NCBI GenBank assembly: GCA_002483285.1
Contig: DLHP01000008.1
Span: forward strand, 42,759 to 106,758
Reading direction: 5' to 3'
Source: Flavobacterium sp. UBA7665
GTDB taxonomy: Bacteria; Bacteroidota; Bacteroidia; Flavobacteriales; Flavobacteriaceae
DNA length: 64,000 bases
The number at the start of each line of letters is the position of its first letter. The first letter of the stretch is position 1. Below the pieces are notes generated by a model. It ran no database searches. It saw only the letters and a list, made by a program, of their open reading frames with translations, and was not told where the DNA came from. This document shows positions 17,083-25,855 of this stretch, one piece after another. Both the position numbers and the translations under genes were made by a program.

Positions 17083-19302
17083 ATGGTGGAAATTGATATA
17101 GAAAAGGAAAACAAAGCGATTGCGAAGGAATACAAGGAATTGTTGCGCATCAGTTACCAAACACTGAGTGCCGATGACAAGAAACTCATCCGCAAGGCGT
17201 TTGACGTGGCTGTGGATGCGCACCAGGACCAGCGCCGCAAATCGGGCGAGGCTTATATTTTCCATCCGATTGCCGTGGCCAAAATTGTGGCTTCGGAGAT
17301 TGGCCTCGGTGCCACCGGAATCGCCGCAGCGCTCATGCACGACGTGGTGGAAGACACAGAAATTACCGTAGCCGACATCGAACGAATGTTCAACCCAAAA
17401 GTGGCACAGCTCGTTGAAGGACTTACTAAGATTTCCCAAGTCCAGAAGGATTTGAACGTTTCGATGCAGGCCGAGAATTTCAGGAAAATGCTGCTCACGC
17501 TCAACGACGACGTACGGGTGATCCTGATCAAACTCGCCGATCGTTTGCACAATATGCAGACGATGGAATCGATGCCCGAACACAAACAGGTCAAAATCGC
17601 TTCTGAAACTTTGTACATTTACGCACCACTCGCCCACCGTTTGGGTTTGTACAACATCAAAAGCAAGCTCGAGGATTTGGGTTTGAAATATACCGAACCT
17701 GCGGTGTACAATGACATCGTGAGCAAAATCAAGGAAACTAAGGAAGAACAGGACGCGTACATCAAAGACATTTCTGACGTACTGCAAAAATCGCTCGACG
17801 AAGAAGGCGTGGATTACGTAATCAAAGGCCGACCCAAGTCGATTTATTCGATACGCCGCAAGATGAAAGCGCAGAATGTGAGCTTTGACGAGGTGTATGA
17901 CAAATTTGCGTTGCGCATTGTGTACAAATCCAACCAGCACGACGAGAAATTCATCGCCTGGAAAATCTATTCGATTGTCACCGACCATTATCGCCCAAGC
18001 CCAAGCCGTTTGCGCGACTGGATTTCGTCGCCCAAGTCAACCGGCTACGAGGCGTTGCACATCACCGTAATGGGGCCAAAAGGCCGTTGGGTAGAAATAC
18101 AAGTGCGCAGTGAACGCATGGACGAAATCGCCGAGAAAGGTTACGCGGCACACTACAAATACAAGCAAGGTGCAACGGAGGAAAGCGGATTGGATGTCTG
18201 GCTCAACTTGCTCAAGGAAGCGCTCGAAAACTCAGAAACCAACGCGGTCGATTTTGTAGAGGATTTCAAGATGAACCTCTACGCCAAGGAAATCTTTGTG
18301 TTTACGCCCAAAGGCGAAATCAAATCGTTGCCCAAAGGCGCTACTTCGCTCGATTTTGCGTTCTCGATCCACTCCGAAATTGGAATCAAGACAAGGGGAA
18401 CAAGGGTTAACGGCAAACTCGTCCCGCTCAACACCGAGCTCAAAAGCGGCGACCAGATTGAAATCATCACCTCGCCCAACCAAAAACCTACGGCGCACTG
18501 GCTCGACTTTGTGACCACGTCGCGCGCCAAGAACAAAATTCGCAACGTACTCAACGAAAATACCAAGAAGATCGCCGAGGAAGGCAAGGAATTGCTCACG
18601 CGCAAACTCAAGCACCTCAAGATTACAATCAACGAACAGGTCATCAACGAGCTTGTGAATTTCTTTAGGCTCAAGACCAGCCTTGATTTGTTCTATCGCG
18701 TGGGGATTGGCACCATAGAAAACCAGCAACTCAAGGATTACGCGGCGCAGAAGAGCAATACGCTCATGAATTTTTTCAAGAGTAAGATTTCGCGCAAAGC
18801 GCAGACGGCCGACGAAGACATTCACCGTCAGGTCATTTCAAGCAATTACGACATGCTCGTTTTTGGGATCGACCAGGACAAACTCGATTACAAACTCTCT
18901 ACTTGCTGCAACCCGATTCCGGGCGACGAAGTGTTTGGTTTTGTGACGATCAACGAAGGCATCAAGGTGCATAAGAAGGATTGCCCGAATGCCATCTCAC
19001 TACAATCCAATTACGCCTACCGCATCATCATGGCGCGCTGGATCGACTCCTCGCAGCAAGAATTCAAAGCCATCCTGCACATCACCGGAATGGACAGCAT
19101 GGGATTGACCAATGAACTCACCAAAGTCATCTCGAACAACATGCACGTGAACATACAAAGCATCTCGTTGAGTGGCGAAGCCGGAATTTTCAACGGCCAG
19201 GTGACGGTGATTGTACAAAACAATATCATCCTCAAGAAACTCATTGATAACATTAAGAAAATTGATGGGATTGAGAAGGTGACGCGAGTGAATAAGAATT
19301 AG
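17083..19302 (+). CDS. Bifunctional (p)ppGpp synthetase/hydrolase, RelA/SpoT family
   Basis: 739 residues from the ATG at 17083. A TTG five codons upstream is possible. Domains in order: HD hydrolase (about 45-200; RRKSGEAYIFHP, HDVVEDT, LADRLHNM), synthetase (about 240-360; YDKFALRIVY, TGYEALH, VEIQVRS), TGS (about 400-460, EIFVFTPKG), a helical and zinc-finger-like region (STCCNPIPGDEVFGF) and ACT at the C-terminus. Both catalytic halves keep their key residues. It makes and degrades the stringent-response alarmones. A single bifunctional Rel of this length is standard in flavobacteria. Confidence 0.96.
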   Translation: MVEIDIEKENKAIAKEYKELLRISYQTLSADDKKLIRKAFDVAVDAHQDQRRKSGEAYIFHPIAVAKIVASEIGLGATGIAAALMHDVVEDTEITVADIERMFNPKVAQLVEGLTKISQVQKDLNVSMQAENFRKMLLTLNDDVRVILIKLADRLHNMQTMESMPEHKQVKIASETLYIYAPLAHRLGLYNIKSKLEDLGLKYTEPAVYNDIVSKIKETKEEQDAYIKDISDVLQKSLDEEGVDYVIKGRPKSIYSIRRKMKAQNVSFDEVYDKFALRIVYKSNQHDEKFIAWKIYSIVTDHYRPSPSRLRDWISSPKSTGYEALHITVMGPKGRWVEIQVRSERMDEIAEKGYAAHYKYKQGATEESGLDVWLNLLKEALENSETNAVDFVEDFKMNLYAKEIFVFTPKGEIKSLPKGATSLDFAFSIHSEIGIKTRGTRVNGKLVPLNTELKSGDQIEIITSPNQKPTAHWLDFVTTSRAKNKIRNVLNENTKKIAEEGKELLTRKLKHLKITINEQVINELVNFFRLKTSLDLFYRVGIGTIENQQLKDYAAQKSNTLMNFFKSKISRKAQTADEDIHRQVISSNYDMLVFGIDQDKLDYKLSTCCNPIPGDEVFGFVTINEGIKVHKKDCPNAISLQSNYAYRIIMARWIDSSQQEFKAILHITGMDSMGLTNELTKVISNNMHVNIQSISLSGEAGIFNGQVTVIVQNNIILKKLIDNIKKIDGIEKVTRVNKN

Positions 19303-19342
19303 GTGCAGGGTGCAAGGTAAAACAGCAGCTGCCTAATCCCCG

Positions 19343-19370
19343 TCCCTGAACCCTGTAACCTGAACCCTAA
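19343..19370 (+). repeat. Heptamer array, CCCTGAA type, touching a start codon
   Basis: Four units at exact 7-bp steps (CCCTGAA, CCCTGTA, ACCTGAA, CCCTAAA) end one base before the ATG of the following gene. The preceding bases 19301-19320 carry the same sequence in inverted orientation (GGTGCA, GGGTGCA, AGGT), so the two parts could pair. Confidence 0.6.
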
Positions 19371-19371
19371 A

Positions 19372-19851
19372 ATGGAACAACCGATTTTCGACGACCATTG
19401 CCTCCTGCAAAAACCCGACGTCAAAGGCGGCTGGACTTTTGTCACCATGCCGGCCATGCCGCATTTGCCCAGAAAAAAAGGCAGCACCACCGTTCGCGTA
19501 CGCGGTTTCATCGACGACTACGAACTCAAGGATTTCAATATTTGGTCGATGAAAAAAGGCACGTTCCTCGCCGTGAAGACCGAAATCCGGAAGGCAATTA
19601 AAAAAGAAGCCGGCGACACCGTAAAAATTACCTTGTACCTAGACGAACTGCAAAGTGTAATTCCGGAGGATTTCTTGCTGTGCCTGCGCGACGAGCCGAG
19701 GCTCCTCAAGCACTTCGAAAATTATCCCGAAACGAAGAAGAAAGAAATCATTGATTGGATCTTCTCGGCCAAAACCGAAGAAGAAAAAATCGAGCGCATG
19801 GCAAAAACGCTTGAAAAATTAGAGAATGAATTGGTAACAGACAATGGATAA
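19372..19851 (+). CDS. DUF1905 / YdeI-OmdA domain protein
   Basis: 159 residues. The first ~95 residues form the small beta-barrel DUF1905 domain (WTFVTMPAMP, VRVRGFIDDY, GDTVKITLYLD). The C-terminus is the YdeI/OmdA helical motif (HFENYPETKKKEIIDWI, AKTEEEKIERM). YdeI homologues in Escherichia coli have been linked to resistance to antimicrobial peptides, but the biochemical role is unsettled. The start ATG follows a heptamer array directly and there is no recognisable ribosome binding site. Confidence 0.85.
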   Translation: MEQPIFDDHCLLQKPDVKGGWTFVTMPAMPHLPRKKGSTTVRVRGFIDDYELKDFNIWSMKKGTFLAVKTEIRKAIKKEAGDTVKITLYLDELQSVIPEDFLLCLRDEPRLLKHFENYPETKKKEIIDWIFSAKTEEEKIERMAKTLEKLENELVTDNG

Positions 19852-19870
19852 TGAATGGTTAACGGGACTT

Positions 19871-19996
19871 GCGTTAAGGATGGCAGCATTGTCTGAGCTC
19901 TTTTTGGAGTGCAACGCAAAAAAAGCGAGTGCGGACAACCTGGCGATGGCTTGGAGAGATTTAAAGTGAACCAAAAAATTCCGGCCAGCGCAACGC
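19871..19996 (+). repeat. Dispersed nested-hairpin element, copy B (diverged)
   Basis: Begins GCGTTAAGGATGGCAGC and ends GCGCAACGC, with outer arms GCGTT/AACGC retained, 19 bp after a stop codon. The inner stem is longer and poorly conserved relative to the other copies. Confidence 0.55.
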
Positions 19997-20008
19997 CCAA
20001 CTTCAAAG

Positions 20009-20045
20009 CTCAGGCACTAAGGCACTCCTGCACTCCAGTACCCTG
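20009..20045 (+). repeat. Octamer array, GGCACTAA type
   Basis: Units GGCACTAA, GGCACTCC and TGCACTCC follow one another at 8-bp steps. The same units recur at 63751-63815. Confidence 0.55.
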
Positions 20046-20089
20046 TTAATTATTTCTTCAAAACTTTCAACGTTTCCCAAATGCTACCT

Positions 20090-20120
20090 TTGAAACTCTG
20101 CAACTTATTCCCTACCTTTG
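20090..20120 (+). promoter_or_regulatory. Bacteroidota-type promoter of the Fur-family gene
   Basis: TTG at 20090-20092 and TACCTTTG at 20113-20120 are exactly 20 nt apart, matching the TTG / TAnnTTTG consensus. The ATG starts only 5 nt after the minus-7 element, so the transcript probably begins at or next to the start codon. Confidence 0.6.
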
Positions 20121-20124
20121 CCGC

Positions 20125-20625
20125 ATGACACTCATTTCCACCGATAACAGCAAAAATCAAGAGATCGTAAAGAACGTTTTTACGATGTACCTTGAAGCCA
20201 AAGGCCACCGAAAAACACCCGAACGCTACGCCATACTTCAGGAAATTTACGATAGCGAGGAACATTTTGACATTGAGCATTTGTACCTCAAAATGAAAAA
20301 CAAGAACTATCGCGTGAGCCGCGCCACACTTTACAATACCATTGAATTGCTGCTCGATTGCGCGCTTGTCCGCAAGCACCAGTTTGGCCAAAACCAGGCG
20401 CATTACGAAAAATCGTATTTTGACAAAAACCACGACCACATCATCATGACCGACTCGGGTGAGGTGATTGAGTTTTGCGACCCGCGCATCCAATCGATCA
20501 AAAAGACCATTGAGGAAATTTTCAACATCGACATCCACAACCACTCGTTGTATTTGTACGGCAGCAAAAGAAAGGATCCCGACGCGGTACCGACATTTAA
20601 GGAACTCAATGAAAGTGGAAAATAA
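20125..20625 (+). CDS. Fur family transcriptional regulator
   Basis: 166 residues. A winged-helix DNA-binding domain (about 15-90; HRKTPERYAILQEIY, YRVSRATLYNTIELLL) is followed by a dimerisation domain with histidines in HFDIEHLYL and NHDHIIM, and the Fur-like stretch VIEFCDPRI ... HSLYLYG. The structural zinc CxxC of many Fur proteins is absent (MTDSGEV in that place) and the C-terminus has no Cys/His cluster. It is expected to repress genes in response to iron or another metal, or peroxide if PerR-like. I cannot separate these from sequence. Its promoter is close enough to make the mRNA nearly leaderless. Confidence 0.9.
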   Translation: MTLISTDNSKNQEIVKNVFTMYLEAKGHRKTPERYAILQEIYDSEEHFDIEHLYLKMKNKNYRVSRATLYNTIELLLDCALVRKHQFGQNQAHYEKSYFDKNHDHIIMTDSGEVIEFCDPRIQSIKKTIEEIFNIDIHNHSLYLYGSKRKDPDAVPTFKELNESGK

Positions 20626-20627
20626 TG

Positions 20628-20760
20628 GCGTTGCGTCGGCTATGAAGAACACGATAAACGACAACACTTTTCAGCCGCCGCCGGGCTTTCCGCTGCAATC
20701 TTTTTACGGCCTCCGCTGCGCTGCGGCCGCAAAAAGGATTTTCACTGCAATCCCTAACGC
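20628..20760 (-). repeat. Dispersed nested-hairpin element, copy C (inverted, with insertion)
   Basis: Read on the minus strand it begins GCGTTAGGGATTGCAG and ends GACGCAACGC. It starts 2 bp after the Fur-family stop codon. It has the same core as copies A and D but with an extra segment of about 40 bp before the closing arm. The inner stem is GC-rich and contains CCGCTGCGCT. Confidence 0.65.
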
Positions 20761-20764
20761 AAAA

Positions 20765-20807
20765 CAACTAACTACAACAATAAATAACTAACTACACACA
20801 ACTAACC
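20765..20807 (+). repeat. AACTAAC short-repeat cluster
   Basis: AACTAAC occurs at 20766, 20786 and 20800. The last two copies are separated by exactly two 7-bp steps. The cluster directly adjoins copy C of the hairpin family and a further heptamer array. Confidence 0.4.
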
Positions 20808-20822
20808 CCGAAAGTGCTGGTC

Positions 20823-20850
20823 TTTCAACTTTCTACTTTCGACTTTCAAC
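20823..20850 (+). repeat. Heptamer array, TTTCNAC type, upstream of purA
   Basis: Four units TTTCNAC (N = A, T, G, A) at exact 7-bp steps end 6 bp before the purA ATG. An almost identical array lies in sense orientation upstream of the histidine kinase start at 62477. Confidence 0.65.
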
Positions 20851-20856
20851 AAAAAA

Positions 20857-22125
20857 ATGGCAGACTTACTATTAGGATTACAATGGGGCGACGAAGGAAA
20901 AGGAAAAATCGTCGACGTACTCACCTCCAACTATGACATCATTGCGCGGTTCCAGGGCGGCCCAAATGCCGGGCACACTTTAGAATTCGACGGTATCAAA
21001 CACGTGTTGCGTACGATTCCATCGGGGATTTTCCATGCCAACTCGATCAACGTCATTGGCAACGGCGTCGTGATCGATCCCGTGGTTTTTAAAGGCGAAG
21101 TGGACGGACTTGCTAAATTCAACCTGAACCTCAAAGACAAACTGATTATTTCGCGCAAGGCGCACCTCATTTTGCCCACGCACCGTTTGCTCGACGCGGC
21201 CTCCGAAACCGCCAAAGGCAAAGCCAAAATCGGTTCTACGCTCAAAGGCATTGGCCCGACGTATATGGACAAGACCGGACGCAACGGTATCCGCGTAGGT
21301 GACATTGAACTCGCGGATTTTAAGGAACGGTATCGCGCACTCGCCGACAAACACGAAGCGATGATTGCGTTCTACGACGTGGCCATCCAATACAACCTCG
21401 CCGAACTCGAAAAAGAATTCTTCGACGCGATTGAAGACCTCAAAAAACTCACCTTTATCGACAGCGAAGAATATTTGCACCAAGCGCAGAAAGCCGGGAA
21501 ATCGATCCTTTGCGAAGGCGCGCAAGGTTCTTTGCTCGATGTAGATTTTGGAACTTATCCGTTTGTTACTTCATCGAATACGACCGCGGCCGGAGCCTGT
21601 ACGGGACTCGGTATCGCTCCCAATAAAATCAAGGAAGTCTATGGGATTTTCAAAGCCTACACCACGCGCGTGGGCAGTGGCCCATTCCCTACTGAGGATT
21701 TTGGCGACGCCGGAGAAATGATGGCGAGTATCGGCAATGAATTCGGGTCGGTTACCGGAAGAAAAAGACGTTGCGGCTGGCTTGATTTGGTCGCTCTAAA
21801 ATATGCCGTCCGCATCAATGGCGTGACGCAACTCATGATGATGAAAGGCGACGTATTAAGCGGATTTGAAACCTTAAAAGTCTGTACCGCTTACAATTAC
21901 CAAGGCGCCGAAATCGACCATTTGCCGTACAATATCGAACCCGAAAACGTGACGCCGGTTTACAAGGAATTCAAAGGCTGGCAAGCCGATTTGACAGGAA
22001 TGTCTACATTCGATGAATTGCCTAATGAACTTAAGGAATACATTGCCTTTATAGAAAGCGAAGTCGAAGTCCCGATTAGAATCATCTCGGTTGGGCCAGA
22101 CCGCAAACAAACGATTACAAAATAA
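20857..22125 (+). CDS. purA: Adenylosuccinate synthase
   Basis: 422 residues, the normal length. N-terminal GTP-binding GDEGKGK at 11-17 with the catalytic Asp12, NAGHTLEFDG near 36-45, the IMP site region IGSTLKGIGPTYMDK, and TTRVGSGPFPTE plus RKRRCGWLDLVALKYA further on. Joins IMP and aspartate using GTP to give adenylosuccinate, the first committed step from IMP to AMP, in the cytoplasm. It stands alone after a repeat-rich intergenic stretch. A heptamer array is immediately in front of the start and may influence expression, though this is unproven. Confidence 0.98.
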   Translation: MADLLLGLQWGDEGKGKIVDVLTSNYDIIARFQGGPNAGHTLEFDGIKHVLRTIPSGIFHANSINVIGNGVVIDPVVFKGEVDGLAKFNLNLKDKLIISRKAHLILPTHRLLDAASETAKGKAKIGSTLKGIGPTYMDKTGRNGIRVGDIELADFKERYRALADKHEAMIAFYDVAIQYNLAELEKEFFDAIEDLKKLTFIDSEEYLHQAQKAGKSILCEGAQGSLLDVDFGTYPFVTSSNTTAAGACTGLGIAPNKIKEVYGIFKAYTTRVGSGPFPTEDFGDAGEMMASIGNEFGSVTGRKRRCGWLDLVALKYAVRINGVTQLMMMKGDVLSGFETLKVCTAYNYQGAEIDHLPYNIEPENVTPVYKEFKGWQADLTGMSTFDELPNELKEYIAFIESEVEVPIRIISVGPDRKQTITK

Positions 22126-22127
22126 TC

Positions 22128-22242
22128 AACACAGATTGCACAGATTTTCACAGATTCATTTATTGTGTAAAAAAAATCTGTGAACCCAAGGCTTTAGCCG
22201 AAATGGCGAAACAAATCTGTGAAAATCTGTGTAATCTGTGTT
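22128..22242. repeat. Large inverted repeat built from ACAGATT units
   Basis: Left arm 22128-22156 and right arm 22214-22242 are 29 bp each and match as inverted copies at 28 of 29 positions. Each arm is itself three imperfect copies of a CACAGATT motif. The 57-bp spacer holds a further AATCTGTG copy. A smaller relative lies at 44149-44219. Confidence 0.8.
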
Positions 22243-22303
22243 AAAAAAAGTCTGAGTTATAAATCCTCGCTTCGAGAGATTAAGGCGTATTTTATCCAAA
22301 ACT

Positions 22304-23440
22304 ATGAAAGTCACCAAACTCTTTACCGGATTTTTTGAAAGCGAAAAAGCAGGCGGAATTGTGTTGATTATTGCCACCGCGGTTTCATTGTTCTTGGCTA
22401 ATTCTGCTTGGAGTGTGTCGTATATCGACTTTTGGAACCAACCGATGGGCAGCCATTCACTTACCCACTGGATCAACGATGGTTTGATGGCTATTTTCTT
22501 CCTGCTTATCGGCCTTGAATTGGAACGCGAAATCTATATTGGCGAACTTGCCGACCTGAAAACCGCATCGCTCCCGATTTTTGGTGCGCTTGGCGGTATG
22601 ATTGTTCCCGCAGCCCTATTCATTTTGTTTAACCTGGGAACCCAAAATATGTCGGGCGCCGGTATCCCCATGGCAACAGATATTGCGTTTGCCGTAGGGA
22701 TTTTATCATTGTTGGGCAACCGCGTCCCAACCTCGCTGAAAATCTTTTTAACCGCGCTGGCCGTCATTGACGATTTGGGTGCGATTATTATCATCGCTGT
22801 ATTTTACACTAAAGAGATTGCGTTTCTCAATCTTTTCATTGCGCTGGGCATCTGGGCGGTTTTGTTCGTCATGGGCAAAATGTTTAAAGTCAGAAATCTG
22901 ATACCGTATCTGATTGGTGGCGTGGCAATGTGGTATTTCATGCTGCATTCGGGCGTACACGCGACGATTACAGGCGTGCTTTTGGCATTTGCCATTCCCT
23001 TTGGTGAAGGCGGCGAACGTTCTACTTCTCATTTGTTGCAACACTTTCTGCACAAACCAGTCGCTTTTCTTATCCTACCGTTGTTTGCTTTGGCCAATAC
23101 CGCCATCGTGATCGACGCCGATTGGAGCAGCAGCCTGACACACAGTAGCAGCCTGGGAATCATTGCCGGACTGGTAGCCGGAAAACCGTTGGGCATTTTG
23201 CTGTTTGCGTTTATTGGTTGCAGTCTGGGAATTTGTTCGTTGCCCGACGACTTGAACTGGAAGAATGTGCTCTCAGTAGGATTTCTCGGTGGCATTGGTT
23301 TCACCATGTCAATCTTCATCACGTTATTGGCATTTGACGACGTGACCATCATCGACCATTCAAAAATCGCTATCCTTTTGGCTTCGTTGGTCGCGGGTGT
23401 AATTGGGTTTATGGCGCTAAGGCTGACATTGAAAAAATAG
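22304..23440 (+). CDS. nhaA: Na+/H+ antiporter NhaA
   Basis: 378 residues, about 12 membrane helices. The paired aspartates of the transport site are visible in VIDDLGAIIIIAVFYT (Asp156, Asp157), and the conserved PMATDIAFAVGILSLLG and GIGFTMSIFITLLAF stretches are intact. Exchanges protons for sodium across the inner membrane, controlling internal pH and sodium level. The ATG follows the inverted repeat by about 60 bp. The stop is 8 bp from the convergent TfoX-like gene, leaving no room for a separate terminator. Confidence 0.96.
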   Translation: MKVTKLFTGFFESEKAGGIVLIIATAVSLFLANSAWSVSYIDFWNQPMGSHSLTHWINDGLMAIFFLLIGLELEREIYIGELADLKTASLPIFGALGGMIVPAALFILFNLGTQNMSGAGIPMATDIAFAVGILSLLGNRVPTSLKIFLTALAVIDDLGAIIIIAVFYTKEIAFLNLFIALGIWAVLFVMGKMFKVRNLIPYLIGGVAMWYFMLHSGVHATITGVLLAFAIPFGEGGERSTSHLLQHFLHKPVAFLILPLFALANTAIVIDADWSSSLTHSSSLGIIAGLVAGKPLGILLFAFIGCSLGICSLPDDLNWKNVLSVGFLGGIGFTMSIFITLLAFDDVTIIDHSKIAILLASLVAGVIGFMALRLTLKK

Positions 23441-23448
23441 TCACTAAC

Positions 23449-23814
23449 CTACTGCTTTCGGCCTTTGCTAGCTTTAGCCAACGGATTGAAATCAAGGCAC
23501 AACTGCAACCAATCCTCCAAATCTTTGGGTGTTTTAAATCCGCTTTCGGTCACAAAAACATAACCTTTCATGGGTTTTCCGGTAAATTCCATTGGAATAA
23601 CGTAGTCTTTTAGCAGCGCTGTCTCGTACGCGGCATCGCCAATCCGGCAAAGCAAAAAATCTTCACCTGATTGTTTGTCGATGTGCGTACCACAACACAT
23701 CTTATCGTCTACCATAAAACAGACCCCACTGAACATTTTCTTTTCATAAAAGTCAGCGCTTTTCGTCTGGAAAAACGCACGGATGCGTTGGGCAGTATCT
23801 TCGTTGAATGCCAT
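23449..23814 (-). CDS. TfoX N-terminal domain protein
   Basis: 121 residues covering the TfoX N-terminal fold only (KKMFSGVCFMVDDKMCCG, DFLLCRIG, GKPMKGYVFV, LEDWLQLCLDF). In Gammaproteobacteria full TfoX/Sxy regulates competence. Short single-domain versions like this are common in Bacteroidota and their role is unknown. The tail ends in basic residues. It probably shares a transcript with, or reads into, neither neighbour clearly: the amylase upstream of it is 12 bp away on the same strand, so co-transcription with that gene is likely. Confidence 0.85.
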   Translation of the reverse strand: MAFNEDTAQRIRAFFQTKSADFYEKKMFSGVCFMVDDKMCCGTHIDKQSGEDFLLCRIGDAAYETALLKDYVIPMEFTGKPMKGYVFVTESGFKTPKDLEDWLQLCLDFNPLAKASKGRKQ

Positions 23815-23826
23815 TATTAATTGGGT

Positions 23827-25692
23827 TTACAACGCAAAAATAAACGACTCGGATGGTGCAATAGAAATCCTGGCAGTCCCTTCTCCGTCAATCACCTGCA
23901 ATTGTGCCGTATTCTTACCGTACAACTGGTCTATAATCGGATAAGTCCCATCTTGTAGTTTCCAGCTTTTGACAATCTCGGCAGGAATCTTAAGCTCGAA
24001 AGTACTCGTCGTCAGCCATGAAAAATTCGAGACTACAATCAGCTTTTGCGTATCAGACCAACGTACGAACGAGTAAATTCCGGGATCATAACCCGCAGTC
24101 GATTGGCGGTTTCGGCTTTGGATTTCACGGAAATCGCCCGTCAAAGCCGAACTTGTGATCGAGAAATTAAGCAACCTTTTGTAAAAATCTCGCAAATCCT
24201 TTTCGGGTTTTGACAATTTCCCGCCGTCGAATTTCCCGCCGTTCATCCAGCGTTGGTGACTCGGTACACCAATATAATCGAAAATTGAAGTGCGCGAACG
24301 TTTGCCGAATCCCGCATCCTCGTTGCCGGCCTCGCCTACTTCCTGGCCAAAATAAACCATGGTTGGCGATGTGCTGATGGTTGTTGAAACGACCATTAAC
24401 GGCTTGCCTTTCTCTGGTGTTCCTGCAAATTCAGGGCTTGCCAAGCGTTGTTCGTCGTGGTTGTCTAGGAAATGGAACATATGGTGTTCAATATCGGCGT
24501 TGCGGTTTTGGATGTCAGAAATCGGGTCGGGCAAACTTTTACCCTGGATGACTTCCTTGAGTTTGTCGTAAAATTCCACCTTGTCGTACAGGTAATCCAT
24601 TTTTCCTAGGTGGATGTAATTGCGGTATTCATTGGGATTGTACACCTCGGCGAGCAAAAACGCAGCCGGGTTTTTCATCTTGATTGACGAATTCATGTAG
24701 CTCCAGAATTCATACGGCACCATTTCGGCCATGTCGTAACGGAAACCGTCGATACCTTTGGCGGTCCAATAGAGCGCGATGTCCCGGAATTTCTTCCAAG
24801 AGCTTGGCACATTTTTGTCTTTCCAAAAAGCATAATGCTCTTTGTAATCTTTCTTGTCGAAACCGGCTGGCAATTCAGGAAAGTCTTTGCTACCGTCAGG
24901 TTTGATACCGTAATTGATTTTGACTGTTTCATACCAATCGTTAATATCCGGTTTGGCCAGCCGTGATCCGTTGCCCGTCCATTTGGCTGGGTTTTCGTCG
25001 AATTTACCGTCAATTGATGGATTTTTCTCGCCATTTAGCGGTTGGTACGTATCCGAAGTGGGCACCTGGAAAGGCTTTCCAGGAATGTAATAAAAGTTGT
25101 TATCCCGCGCATATTCGACGTTTTTGTTGTCGTCGGCGCCAAAATCACGCACGCCTTTGGGGTTGGATTTGCCTTCGTATTTGCGCGCGATGTGGTTGGG
25201 AACGATATCGATCAAAACCTTCAATCCCGCTTTGTGCGAACGCGCCACCAAGGCTTCGAATTCCTCGAGTCGTTTGGCCGGATCAACCGCCAAATCAGGG
25301 TTTACATTGTAATAATCCTTAACTGCATAAGGCGAACCCGCGCGGCCTTTCACCACTTCGGGATCGTCGTTAGAAATGCCGTATTTGGTATAATCGCGAA
25401 CCAGCGCGTGGTGCGGAACACCAGTGTACCAGATGTGCGTGACGCCGAGGTCCTTAATTTCGGACAACGCTTTGTCGGTAAAGTCGTTGAACTTCCCAAC
25501 TCCATTTTCTTCGATGGTTCCCCAAGGTTTATTCGTGGTGTTCTGGTTTCCGAACAATCGGGTAAAAACTTGGTAGACTACCGTTTTTTGCGTGGTGACG
25601 GGTTGCTTTTTGTCCATGGTTTTGCGATTTCTATTTTGGGCATTTGCCGATACCGCCAAAAGCAGGCATGCAGCTAAAACGATTTTTTTCAT
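23827..25692 (-). CDS. Secreted GH13 alpha-amylase family glycosidase
   Basis: 621 residues from the ATG at 25692. The frame is open further upstream, but MKKIVLAACLLLAVSANAQ is a clear signal peptide, and the upstream part overlaps the divergent gene. The four GH13 regions are present: DIVPNH (162-167), GFRYDMAE with nucleophile Asp320, LLAEVYNP with acid/base Glu349, and FLDNHDEQ with Asp413. A small beta-rich C-terminal domain follows (about 530-621). Hydrolyses alpha-1,4-glucans in the periplasm or at the surface. No sus-type SusC/SusD genes are nearby. Not a T9SS cargo, since no C-terminal sorting domain is seen. Confidence 0.93.
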   Translation of the reverse strand: MKKIVLAACLLLAVSANAQNRNRKTMDKKQPVTTQKTVVYQVFTRLFGNQNTTNKPWGTIEENGVGKFNDFTDKALSEIKDLGVTHIWYTGVPHHALVRDYTKYGISNDDPEVVKGRAGSPYAVKDYYNVNPDLAVDPAKRLEEFEALVARSHKAGLKVLIDIVPNHIARKYEGKSNPKGVRDFGADDNKNVEYARDNNFYYIPGKPFQVPTSDTYQPLNGEKNPSIDGKFDENPAKWTGNGSRLAKPDINDWYETVKINYGIKPDGSKDFPELPAGFDKKDYKEHYAFWKDKNVPSSWKKFRDIALYWTAKGIDGFRYDMAEMVPYEFWSYMNSSIKMKNPAAFLLAEVYNPNEYRNYIHLGKMDYLYDKVEFYDKLKEVIQGKSLPDPISDIQNRNADIEHHMFHFLDNHDEQRLASPEFAGTPEKGKPLMVVSTTISTSPTMVYFGQEVGEAGNEDAGFGKRSRTSIFDYIGVPSHQRWMNGGKFDGGKLSKPEKDLRDFYKRLLNFSITSSALTGDFREIQSRNRQSTAGYDPGIYSFVRWSDTQKLIVVSNFSWLTTSTFELKIPAEIVKSWKLQDGTYPIIDQLYGKNTAQLQVIDGEGTARISIAPSESFIFAL

Positions 25693-25717
25693 CGGGTCAT
25701 TTTGAGGGTGAAGCCTA

Positions 25718-25725
25718 CAAATATA
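25718..25725 (-). promoter_or_regulatory. Putative minus-7 element of the amylase gene
   Basis: Reads TATATTTG on the minus strand, 25 nt upstream of the ATG, matching TAnnTTTG. No clear TTG element at the expected distance. Confidence 0.35.
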
Positions 25726-25855
25726 AAAATTTGAAATCCACTTCCTAGCTACTAATAAATAATTCTTAATTCCCGCTTTCCTTGCGGGAAGTTTCATAAA
25801 TTTGGCCACCCGAAGCCGAAGGCTGAATTGTTGTGCAACAAAAAAATTTGAACCA

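Noticed and set aside
16969..17988. 339-codon open frame opposite the Rel gene
   Set aside because: Long antisense frames are expected against GC-skewed codons; no domain and the sense gene is certain.
25042..25677. 211-codon open frame opposite the amylase gene
   Set aside because: Antisense shadow; the amylase has all catalytic motifs.
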